From the NCBI RefSeq assembly GCF_000719335.1, contig NZ_JOGB01000004.1, positions 1-64,000 on the forward strand: a stretch of 64,000 nucleotides of DNA, written 5' to 3'. The notes under the pieces are model-generated. The model searched no databases, was not told where the DNA came from, and saw nothing but the letters and a program-made list of their open reading frames with translations. Shown here one piece after another: positions 53,295 through 62,857 of this stretch; positions within the stretch are counted from its first letter, which is position 1; each line of letters starts with the position of its first letter. A program made the position numbers and the translations under genes. Source of the stretch: Streptomyces sp. NRRL S-87. Its GTDB lineage: Bacteria; Actinomycetota; Actinomycetes; Streptomycetales; Streptomycetaceae.

Positions 53295-54271
53295 GCCGCG
53301 TTCGCGGCCTTGTCCCTGCGCCGGGAGTCGATCCGCGCCTCGGACGGCCACCGCACGTCGGAGGCCCACCCCGCCAGCTCGAACCAGCGGATCAGCCGCG
53401 CACTGGAGTCGACCTGGCCGCGCAGCACCCCGTGCCGGGCCGACGTCGGGTCCGCGTGGTGCAGGTTGTGCCACGACTCACCGCACGACAGCACCGCCAG
53501 CCACCACACGTTGCCGCTCATGTCCCGGGACCGGAACGGCCGCTTGCCCACCGCGTGGCAGATCGAGTTGATCGACCACGTCACGTGGTGCAGCAGCGCC
53601 ACCCGCACCAGCGAACCCCAGAAGAACGCCGTGAACGCCCCCCACCACGACATCGTCACCAGGCCGCCCACCAGCGGCGGGATCAGCAGCGACAGCAGCG
53701 TCCAGAACGCGAAGTCCCGCGAGATCCGACGGATCACCGGGTCCTTGACCAGGTCCGGCGCGTACTTCTCCTGCGGCGTCTGCTCCTCGTCGAACATCCA
53801 GCCGATGTGCGCCCACCACAGGCCCTTCATCAGCGCCGGCACCGTGTCCCCGAACCGCCACGGCGAATGCGGGTCGCCCTCCGCGTCGGAGAACTTGTGG
53901 TGCTTGCGGTGGTCCGCCACCCACCGCACCAGCGGCCCCTCCACCGCCAGCGAGCCGGCGACCGCCAGGGCGATCCGCAGCGGCCGCTTCGCCTTGAACG
54001 AACCGTGCGTGAAGTACCGGTGAAAGCCGATCGTGATCCCGTGGCAGCCCAGGAAATACATGAAGACGAGCAGGCCCAGATCCAGCCAGCTCACCCCCCA
54101 GCCCCAGACCAGCGGCACCGCCGCCAGCAGCGCCACGAACGGCACCACGATGAACAGCGCCAACGCCAGCTGCTCGACCGACCCCTTCTTCTCACCGCCG
54201 CGCGTGGCGGAACCCGGCGGCCCGCCGGCCGCCCCGAGCGACTCTTCGATCACGTCCGGGCTGGTGGTCAT
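53291..54271 (-). CDS. Fatty-acid/acyl-CoA delta-9-type desaturase
   Basis: A 326-residue membrane di-iron desaturase. Three histidine boxes are complete: HRYFTH (84-89), HRKHH (121-125) and HNLHH (268-272). Two pairs of membrane helices (for example FIVVPFVALLAAVPLVWGWG and a second pair near 185-215) surround them. The enzyme inserts a double bond in acyl chains, using electrons from a ferredoxin or flavoprotein partner that is not encoded next to it. ATG 54271 with AGGGGATGCC upstream; longer open frames upstream lie in repeats. First gene of an operon with tetR. Confidence 0.92.
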   Translation of the reverse strand: MTTSPDVIEESLGAAGGPPGSATRGGEKKGSVEQLALALFIVVPFVALLAAVPLVWGWGVSWLDLGLLVFMYFLGCHGITIGFHRYFTHGSFKAKRPLRIALAVAGSLAVEGPLVRWVADHRKHHKFSDAEGDPHSPWRFGDTVPALMKGLWWAHIGWMFDEEQTPQEKYAPDLVKDPVIRRISRDFAFWTLLSLLIPPLVGGLVTMSWWGAFTAFFWGSLVRVALLHHVTWSINSICHAVGKRPFRSRDMSGNVWWLAVLSCGESWHNLHHADPTSARHGVLRGQVDSSARLIRWFELAGWASDVRWPSEARIDSRRRDKAANAA

Positions 54272-54304
54272 GAGGCATCCCCTGAAGGGTGAGAAGTCGG
54301 TGGG

Positions 54305-54346
54305 TACCGGGTACGGACCTACGGCCCCGTAACCTACGGCAACGTA
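54305..54346. promoter_or_regulatory. Twin dyads upstream of the desaturase
   Basis: Two adjacent sites share the pattern TACG-N4-CGTA (54320-54331 and 54335-54346), centres 15 bp apart. A third small dyad GTACC-G-GGTAC lies at 54304-54314, closer to the gene. They are 34-75 nt before the desaturase start and fit operators of the co-encoded TetR protein. Confidence 0.65.
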
Positions 54347-54360
54347 AGTATCCCAGCGCC

Positions 54361-54823
54361 GCAGCGCCCGGCAAGGGGGACACCCGGGTGCCGAACCGGC
54401 GCACGGGCGCACGGGCGCACACCCCGCCGATGCTCGCCGCAGCACCGCCCCAAACCCCGCCCGCCCGCGCCCCGCCTGCCCGCGCCACGCCCACCCCGCC
54501 ACCCCGCCCGAACCCCGCCCGCGCCACCCTGCGGACCCGCCCCGCGCCACCCCGCGGACCCGCCCCGCGCCACCCCGCGACCCCGCCCCGCGCCACTCCC
54601 GACCGGCCGCCCCTGGCCGGAACCCACCCGGACACCATGGCCACCACGTGGACACCTTGACCGGGCCACCAGCGAAGACCCATATCCTGGGTCCCGTCGG
54701 ACAGCGCGGTCCGCACGAGCAGCCCGGGAGCTGCGCACGCACCGGCGGTCACCGCCGCGCGCTCGCGCCCCGGAAACCTCACCTCCCAGTAGTAGCGCTC
54801 GAACACTGCAAGGAGCCGCACCT
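54361..54823. other. 463-bp gap upstream of ppc
   Basis: No gene is seen. The first part is C-rich low-complexity DNA with the 23-bp tandem repeat (54521-54589). A TTGACC element at 54657-54662 with CATATC at 54681-54686 (18-bp spacing) is a possible promoter for ppc; the leader after it is about 130 nt. Confidence 0.45.
54521..54601. repeat. 23-bp tandem repeat between desaturase and ppc
   Basis: Three copies of a 23-bp unit GCGCCACCCYGCGRMCCCGCCCC (54521, 54544, 54567) and a partial fourth from 54590. More degenerate copies of GCCACCCCGCC occur before it. Confidence 0.85.
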
Positions 54824-57556
<2,733 letters not shown>

Positions 57557-57577
57557 CCCGGACGGTCGAACGAACGG

Positions 57578-57625
57578 CCGGTGTCCGCACCCGTCACACG
57601 ACGTGACGACGGGTGCGGACACCGG
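57578..57625 (+). terminator. 18-bp-arm hairpin after ppc
   Basis: Left arm 57578-57595 (CCGGTGTCCGCACCCGTC) and its exact complement at 57608-57625, 12-nt spacer. No T tract. The right arm overlaps the beginning of a 46-codon open frame. Confidence 0.85.
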
Positions 57626-57753
57626 TCGTGTACGTCTACGAACTGGACCCACACACGCGCGCGTACGTCTGCCAGGGGATCCACACCAAGCCGTTCAGCA
57701 TCGACCGGCCCTTCACCGCCGACATCGACTTCGAAGGGCTCGACGAGATGTAA
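57613..57753 (+). pseudogene. 46-codon remnant, C-terminal end of a Uma2-like protein (tentative)
   Basis: A short open frame with strict Streptomyces codon bias (nearly all third positions are G or C) that encodes VYVYELDPHTRAYVCQGIHT and ends DIDFEGLDEM. It looks like the last strand-turn-strand of a larger domain; similar endings (xYVxTGIHxxx-PFxxDIDL) occur in Uma2-type PD-(D/E)XK proteins of Streptomyces, but this identification is from memory of the pattern and is weak. The in-frame upstream region has a stop (TGA at 57604-57606), and the GTG start falls in the right arm of the ppc hairpin, so no Shine-Dalgarno-driven start is visible. I take it for the 3' remnant of a deleted gene. Confidence 0.45.
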
Positions 57754-57759
57754 CGGCCC

Positions 57760-58350
57760 TCAGGAGTTGTACGCCGACTGCGCCCGCTCCAGGCCCTCCA
57801 GGACCAGGCACTCCACCGCGTCCGCCGCCCGGTCCACGAACCAGTCCAGGTCCTTGCGCTCCGTCGACGAGAAGTCCTTCAGCACGAAGTCCGCCACCTG
57901 CATCCGGCCCGGCGGACGCCCGATGCCGCACCGCACCCGGTGGTACTCCGCCCCGAACGCCTTCGTCATCGACTTCAGACCGTTGTGCCCGTTGTCCCCG
58001 CCGCCGATCTTCACCCGCAGCGTGGCGTAGTCGATGTCCAGCTCGTCGTGCACCGCGACGATCCGCTCCACCGGCACCTTGTAGAAGTCCTTCAGCGCGT
58101 TCACCGGCCCGCCCGACAGGTTCATGAACGACTGCGGCTTGGCCAGCACGATCCGCCGGTTCGCCGGACCGGGCGGACCGATCCGACCCTCCAGCACCTG
58201 CGCCCGCGCCTTGTGCGCCTTGAACTTGCCGCCCATCCGCTCGGCCAGCAGGTCCACCACCATGAAACCGATGTTGTGGCGGTTGCCGGCATATTCGCCG
58301 CCCGGGTTCCCCAGCCCGACCACCAGCCAGGGGCTCGACTCGTCCGACAT
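57760..58350 (-). CDS. pth: Peptidyl-tRNA hydrolase
   Basis: A 196-residue enzyme that frees tRNA from peptidyl-tRNA released by stalled ribosomes. Motifs: [25 protein letters not shown] (catalytic His25), [37 protein letters not shown] and [14 protein letters not shown] with GGAGCGAGCAGGA upstream. Lies downstream of rplY on the same strand but separated by two hairpins, so partly independent expression is likely. Confidence 0.96.
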   Translation of the reverse strand: MSDESSPWLVVGLGNPGGEYAGNRHNIGFMVVDLLAERMGGKFKAHKARAQVLEGRIGPPGPANRRIVLAKPQSFMNLSGGPVNALKDFYKVPVERIVAVHDELDIDYATLRVKIGGGDNGHNGLKSMTKAFGAEYHRVRCGIGRPPGRMQVADFVLKDFSSTERKDLDWFVDRAADAVECLVLEGLERAQSAYNS

Positions 58351-58374
58351 TCCTGCTCGCTCCTCACATGGGAC

Positions 58375-58411
58375 GACCGCCGTCCCGCTCCAGTGGAGCG
58401 GGACGGCGGTC
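58375..58411 (-). terminator. Very long hairpin between rplY and pth
   Basis: Perfect 18-bp arms (58375-58392 and 58394-58411) with the single base G between them, read in the leftward direction after rplY. No T tract follows. The pth start is 25 nt away. Confidence 0.8.
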
Positions 58412-58425
58412 GGTCGGCAACGTGA

Positions 58426-58445
58426 CGGGAGGCCGGGGCCTCCCG
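58426..58445 (-). terminator. Second hairpin after rplY
   Basis: Arms CGGGAGGCC and GGCCTCCCG with GG between; it is 23 nt after the rplY stop in the leftward direction. Confidence 0.7.
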
Positions 58446-58467
58446 GTCAGCGGGGCGACGCGGAGGC

Positions 58468-59058
58468 TCAGGCCTCCGCGCCCTCCTCCTCGGCACCCTC
58501 GGCCGCCGGCTCCTCGGCCTGGGCGGCCAGGACCTGCAGGACGACGGCGTCGGCCTCGGTCACCAGGGAGGTGCCCTTCGGCAGGGCGAGGTCCTTGGCG
58601 AGGACGGAGGCGCCGGCCTCCAGGCCCTCGACGGAGACCGTCAGGGCCTCGGGCAGGTGGGTGGCCTCGGCCTCGACCGAAACGGTGGCCAGCACGTGCT
58701 CCAGCAGGTTGCCGCCGGCGGCCAGCTCGCCCTCGGTGTGGACCGGGACCTCGACCGTGACCTTCTCGCCCTTCTTGACGGCGAGGAAGTCGACGTGGTC
58801 GACGGTGCGCTTCAGCGGGTCCTTCTGGACGGCCTTCGGGATGACCAGCTCGGTGCCGTCGCCCGCGATGTCCAGGGAGATCAGGACGTTCGGGGTCTTC
58901 AGCGCCATGGTGAGCGCGTGGCCCTCGACGGACACGTGCTTCGGGGCCTCGCCGTGGCCGTAGATGACCGCGGGGATCTGCTTGTTGCGGCGGGTGGCGC
59001 GGGCGGCACCCTTGCCGAAGACGGTGCGGAGCTCGGCGGAGAGCTTGACCTCGGACAT
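58468..59058 (-). CDS. rplY: 50S ribosomal protein L25/general stress protein Ctc
   Basis: A 196-residue two-domain bL25 protein that binds 5S rRNA. N-terminal L25 domain: ELRTVFGKGAARATRRNKQIPAVIYGHGEAP and KRTVDHVDFLAVKKGEKV; C-terminal TL5 domain: PEALTVSVEGLEAG; then an acidic Glu/Ala tail (AEEPAAEGAEEEGAEA) usual in Streptomyces. ATG at 59058 is 6 nt after GAGGAG; a GTG at 59064 would add two residues. Downstream of prs, separated by an intrinsic terminator. Confidence 0.96.
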   Translation of the reverse strand: MSEVKLSAELRTVFGKGAARATRRNKQIPAVIYGHGEAPKHVSVEGHALTMALKTPNVLISLDIAGDGTELVIPKAVQKDPLKRTVDHVDFLAVKKGEKVTVEVPVHTEGELAAGGNLLEHVLATVSVEAEATHLPEALTVSVEGLEAGASVLAKDLALPKGTSLVTEADAVVLQVLAAQAEEPAAEGAEEEGAEA

Positions 59059-59166
59059 GTTCACTCCTCGTGGGGTGACGGAAACGGACGACGGTCACCC
59101 GGCCAGTACTACGGCCTGCTACGAAGAGCGCGTCGATAACGGAGCGCCGACACCCTCGAAAACAAA

Positions 59167-59225
59167 AGGTGCGGCCTCCCTCGCCGAGCAACTCGCAGAG
59201 TCTACCCGGCGGGGAGGCCGCACCT
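59167..59225 (-). terminator. Intrinsic terminator of prs
   Basis: 14-bp arms AGGTGCGGCCTCCC (59167-59180) and GGGAGGCCGCACCT (59212-59225). On the minus strand the stem is followed by TTTTGTTTT, a rare clear U tract for this organism. Confidence 0.9.
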
Positions 59226-59270
59226 CAAAAGGATCTACCGGGACCTACCCGGAGACGATCCGAGGAACCC

Positions 59271-60248
59271 TTACTGCTGCTCCTCGAACAGGCTCGTCAC
59301 CGAGCCGTCCTCGAAGACCTCGCGCACGGCGCGGGCGATCGTCGGCGCGATCGACAGCACCGTGATCTTGTCGAGCTCCAGGTCCGAGGGGTCCGGCAGC
59401 GTGTTCGTGAACACGAACTCGCTCACCTTCGAGTTCTTCAGGCGGTCCGCGGCCGGGCCCGACAGGATGCCGTGCGTCGCCGTCACGATGACGTCCTCGG
59501 CACCGTGCGCGAACAGCGCCTCGGCCGCCGCGCAGATCGTGCCACCCGTGTCGATCATGTCGTCCACCAGGACGCAGATCCGGCCCTTCACGTCACCCAC
59601 GACCTCGTGGACGGTCACCTGGTTGGCGACGTCCTTGTCGCGACGCTTGTGGACGATCGCCAGCGGCGCGTCCAGCCGGTCGCACCAGCGGTCCGCCACC
59701 CGCACGCGGCCGGCGTCCGGGGACACCACCGTCAGCTTCGTGCGGTCCACCTTCGCGCCCACGTAGTCCGCCAGCACCGGCAGCGCCGACAGGTGGTCCA
59801 CCGGACCGTCGAAGAAGCCCTGGATCTGGTCCGTGTGCAGGTCCACCGTCAGGATCCGGTCCGCACCCGCCGTCTTCAGCAGGTCGGCCACCAGACGCGC
59901 CGAGATCGGCTCGCGGCCCTTGTGCTTCTTGTCCTGGCGGGCGTACCCGTAGGACGGGATGATCACGGTGATCGAACGGGCCGACGCGCGCTTCAGCGCG
60001 TCGATCATGATCAGCTGCTCCATGATCCACTTGTTGATCGGAGCCGTGTGGCTCTGGATCAGGAAGCAGTCCGCGCCGCGCGCCGACTCCTGGAAGCGGA
60101 CGTAGATCTCACCGTTCGCGAAGTCGAAAGCCTTGGTCGGCACCAGGTTGACACCCAACTGGTGCGCGACCTCCTCGGCCAGCTCGGGGTGGGCGCGGCC
60201 GGAGAAGAGCATCAGCTTCTTCTCGCCGGTCGTCTTGATCCCGGTCAC
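59271..60248 (-). CDS. prs: Ribose-phosphate pyrophosphokinase
   Basis: A 325-residue enzyme that makes PRPP from ribose-5-phosphate and ATP for nucleotide, His and Trp synthesis. Motifs: GRAHPELAEEV, FANGEIYVRFQESARGAD, PSYGYARQDKKHKGREPISARLV (ATP loop), VDLHTDQIQGFFDGPVDHL, and the PRPP-binding VLVDDMIDTGGTI. GTG start with AGGAGACAGT upstream. Follows glmU on the same strand after 134 bp, an order conserved in many Gram-positive bacteria. Confidence 0.97.
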   Translation of the reverse strand: MTGIKTTGEKKLMLFSGRAHPELAEEVAHQLGVNLVPTKAFDFANGEIYVRFQESARGADCFLIQSHTAPINKWIMEQLIMIDALKRASARSITVIIPSYGYARQDKKHKGREPISARLVADLLKTAGADRILTVDLHTDQIQGFFDGPVDHLSALPVLADYVGAKVDRTKLTVVSPDAGRVRVADRWCDRLDAPLAIVHKRRDKDVANQVTVHEVVGDVKGRICVLVDDMIDTGGTICAAAEALFAHGAEDVIVTATHGILSGPAADRLKNSKVSEFVFTNTLPDPSDLELDKITVLSIAPTIARAVREVFEDGSVTSLFEEQQ

Positions 60249-60382
60249 AGCACTGTCTCCTCAGACGTGTTGAAGCTGCTCGCCCCCGCGCGCGTCCGTC
60301 CCGCGCACGGCAAGCCAGCCGAATTGCGTGCACCTATCACGGTACGCCGACTCCGACGTACCTGTTTCCGGACAGCCTGTCC

Positions 60383-61828
60383 TCAGGCCCCGTCCACGCC
60401 CTCCTCGGACGCCGACTGAGCCGCCTGCGCGGCCGCACTGCCCGGACGCTTACGGGCCACCCAGCCCTCGATATTCCGCTGCTGGCCACGTGCCACGGCC
60501 AGAGCGCCGGGCGGCACATCCTTGGTGATGACCGATCCGGCCGCCGTGTAGGCGCCGTCCCCGATCGTGACCGGAGCCACAAACATGTTGTCCGAACCCG
60601 TCCGGCAGTGAGAGCCCACCGTCGTGTGGTGCTTGCTCTCGCCGTCGTAGTTCACGAACACGCTCGCCGCGCCGATGTTGCTGTACTCGCCGATCGTCGC
60701 GTCACCCACGTACGACAGGTGCGGGACCTTCGTCCCCTCGCCGATCTGCGCGTTCTTCATCTCCACGTACGCGCCGGCCTTCGACTTCACACCCAGGTCC
60801 GTACCCGGACGCAGATACGCGAACGGACCCACCGTCGCCTTCGCGCCGATCACCGCACCGTCCGCCACCGAGTTGTCCACCCGCGCGCCCGCACCGACCG
60901 ACGTGTCCTTCAGCCGCGTGTTCGGGCCCACCTCGGCGCCCTCCGCGACGTGCGTCGCACCCAGCAGCTGCGTACCCGGGTGCACCAGCGCGTCCTGGCC
61001 GAAAGTCACCGTCACGTCGACCAGCGTGCTCACCGGGTCCACGATCGTCACGCCCGCGAGCATCGCCCGCTCCAGCAGGCGCGCGTTCAGCAGCGCACGG
61101 GCCTCCGCGAGCTGCACGCGGTTGTTGATCCCCAGGATCTCGCGGTGGTCCCCACCGACCGAGGCGCCCACCCGGTGGCCGGCCGCGCGCAGGATGCCCA
61201 GCACGTCGGTCAGGTACTCCTCGCCCTGGCTGTTGTCCGTACGCACCTGGCCCAGGGCCGAGGTGAGCAGCTTGCCGTCGAAGGCGAACACGCCGGAGTT
61301 GATCTCCCGGATCGCACGCTGCTCGTCGGTGGCGTCCTTGTGCTCCACGATCGCCGTCACGGCGCCGGTCGTGTCGCGCACGATGCGGCCGTAGCCGGTC
61401 GAGTCCGGCACCTCGGCCGTCAGCACGGTCACCGCGTTGCCGTCGGAGGTGTGGGTCTCGGTGAGCGCCCGCAGCGTCTCGCCGGTCAGCAGCGGAGTGT
61501 CCCCGCAGACGACGACGACCGTGCCGTCGACGGTGCCGCCCAGCTCCTCCAGGGCCATGCGCACGGCGTGGCCGGTGCCGTTCTGCTCGTGCTGCACGGC
61601 GGTCCGGGTACCGGGGTACACCCCTTCGAGGTGGGCGGTGACCTGCTCGCGGGCGTGGCCCACGACCACGACGAGGTGCTGCGGATCCAGCTCCCGGGCC
61701 GCCGACACGACGTGACCGACGAGCGTGCGCCCGCAGATCTCGTGCAGAACCTTGGGAGTGGCCGACTTCATGCGGGTGCCCTCACCCGCTGCGAGGACGA
61801 CGACGGCTGCCGGGCGATTGGCGCTCAC
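60383..61828 (-). CDS. glmU: Bifunctional GlcNAc-1-P uridylyltransferase/GlcN-1-P acetyltransferase
   Basis: A 481-residue cytoplasmic enzyme for the last two steps of UDP-GlcNAc synthesis, the entry to peptidoglycan. The N-terminal uridylyltransferase has VVLAAGEGTRMKSATPKVLH, the QHEQNGTGHAV loop and GDTPLLTGETL; the C-terminal left-handed beta-helix has the hexapeptide repeats (VGPFAYLRPGTDLG, HLSYVGDATIGEYSNIGAASVFVNYDGESKHHTTVG). The GTG at 61828 is chosen since it directly precedes the nucleotidyltransferase start; the open frame upstream crosses tRNA-Gln. Good site GAAGGGCACACCC. Confidence 0.96.
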   Translation of the reverse strand: MSANRPAAVVVLAAGEGTRMKSATPKVLHEICGRTLVGHVVSAARELDPQHLVVVVGHAREQVTAHLEGVYPGTRTAVQHEQNGTGHAVRMALEELGGTVDGTVVVVCGDTPLLTGETLRALTETHTSDGNAVTVLTAEVPDSTGYGRIVRDTTGAVTAIVEHKDATDEQRAIREINSGVFAFDGKLLTSALGQVRTDNSQGEEYLTDVLGILRAAGHRVGASVGGDHREILGINNRVQLAEARALLNARLLERAMLAGVTIVDPVSTLVDVTVTFGQDALVHPGTQLLGATHVAEGAEVGPNTRLKDTSVGAGARVDNSVADGAVIGAKATVGPFAYLRPGTDLGVKSKAGAYVEMKNAQIGEGTKVPHLSYVGDATIGEYSNIGAASVFVNYDGESKHHTTVGSHCRTGSDNMFVAPVTIGDGAYTAAGSVITKDVPPGALAVARGQQRNIEGWVARKRPGSAAAQAAQSASEEGVDGA

Positions 61829-61938
61829 GGGTGTGCCCTTCGGCTTTTCGGGGGTGGACCACCAGAGGATACCGGGGTGCCACCTGCCCGTAACGAGCGC
61901 GGGTCCCGACCATGACGGTCGGGACCCGCGTGCGTCTG

Positions 61939-62010
61939 CTCCCCCGCCAGGACTCGAACCCGGACTTAAGGTACCAAAAACCTCAGTGCTGCCGATTACA
62001 CCACAGGGGA
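61939..62010 (-). tRNA. tRNA-Gln (anticodon UUG)
   Basis: On the minus strand a 72-nt cloverleaf forms: acceptor TCCCCTG/CGGGGGA, D-arm with GGTGTAATCGGCAGCAC, anticodon stem GAGGT/ACCTT with loop TTTTGGT (anticodon TTG, codon CAA), T-arm CCGGGTTCGAGTCCTGG, discriminator G followed by CA. It lies between glmU and the HTH gene, 12 nt from the stop codon of the latter. Confidence 0.94.
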
Positions 62011-62022
62011 TGGTAAAACTAT

Positions 62023-62718
62023 CTAATTCGGACATTCGGCTCTGTTGATCGAGTCGACGGCACCCACTATGCCGCACCAGGCACCCTCGACGCGACGATA
62101 GATATCGGCACTTTGCCGTACGTAGAGAACCAAGCAGCCCCGGTAGCCCTCGCCGGTGTTCTTGCGCACCGTCCTGGGGTTGTGCTTCTTCAGCGTCGTT
62201 CCGCTCAGCCGCGACCTGTCGACACCGGCGAGCTGCGCCCAGTACTCCTCTGCCGCCCGCACGTCGGCGGATTCGTGGATCATCACGCGATAACCGATGC
62301 GGTGCCCGTCCACGCCGAGCAGGCGCAGCCAGGCGAGGAAGACCAGGATGACGCCCGGATCGCTGTTGACGAAGAGGATGCTCTCCCTGCGGTCGTACGC
62401 CTTGTCCTTCGCGCCCTCCGCCCAGTAGAGCGCCGTCCCCACCAGGAAGAGCTCGCGGTCGGTGAGCGGGCCGACGTCGCGGCGGGCGGCCTCCTTGGTC
62501 GCGCGGCGCTCGACGTCACGGGCGGCGAGTTCGCGGTCCCAGCGGGCGCGGGCGGCGCGTTTTCCCTGTTCGACACGGCGGGCGGGCTTCGGGAGGTCTC
62601 GCACCCAGAGGGACACGGAGCTCTTCGAGCAGCCCAGCTCGGCGGTGATCTCGGCGTAGGTGCGGCCCCGGAGGCGGAGCTCCCGGGCCCGGGCTTGCAG
62701 ATCGGTCTTGGCCTTCAT
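62023..62718 (-). CDS. HTH protein with possible LAGLIDADG-like domain, function unknown
   Basis: A 231-residue protein. The N terminus (RARELRLRGRTYAEITAELGCSKSSVSLWVRDLPKP) is a clear helix-turn-helix followed by a basic linker. The rest begins with ELFLVGTALYWAEGAKDKA, which resembles a LAGLIDADG helix (G-x-x-W-AEG), then VNSDPGVILVFLAWLRLLG, IGYRVMIHESADVRAAEEYWAQLAG and a C-terminal KHNPRTVRKNTGEGYRGCLVLYVRQSADIYRRVEG. This arrangement recalls homing-endonuclease-derived DNA binders such as WhiA, but only one helix with the acidic pattern is seen, so cleavage activity is doubtful. The 3' part has more A/T-ending codons than neighbours. ATG start at 62718. Immediately upstream of tRNA-Gln. 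Confidence 0.7.
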   Translation of the reverse strand: MKAKTDLQARARELRLRGRTYAEITAELGCSKSSVSLWVRDLPKPARRVEQGKRAARARWDRELAARDVERRATKEAARRDVGPLTDRELFLVGTALYWAEGAKDKAYDRRESILFVNSDPGVILVFLAWLRLLGVDGHRIGYRVMIHESADVRAAEEYWAQLAGVDRSRLSGTTLKKHNPRTVRKNTGEGYRGCLVLYVRQSADIYRRVEGAWCGIVGAVDSINRAECPN

Positions 62719-62857
62719 GGCGCCAGGCTCGGGCGGGAGGGGGTGGTTCCGGGGGGAAATCGGGTCGGGTTCGCTCGTTCGTGCGAGGAAGGGTGTGTTC
62801 CGGGGGTGGGGGCTAATAGGGAGGGAGGGCGGGAGGGGGCGATCGTAGGGTGGCGGT

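Noticed and set aside
61939..62718. Integrated element using tRNA-Gln as attachment site
   Set aside because: No integrase, no duplicated tRNA 3' end is seen, and the odd gene is on the 5' side of the tRNA rather than the 3' side.
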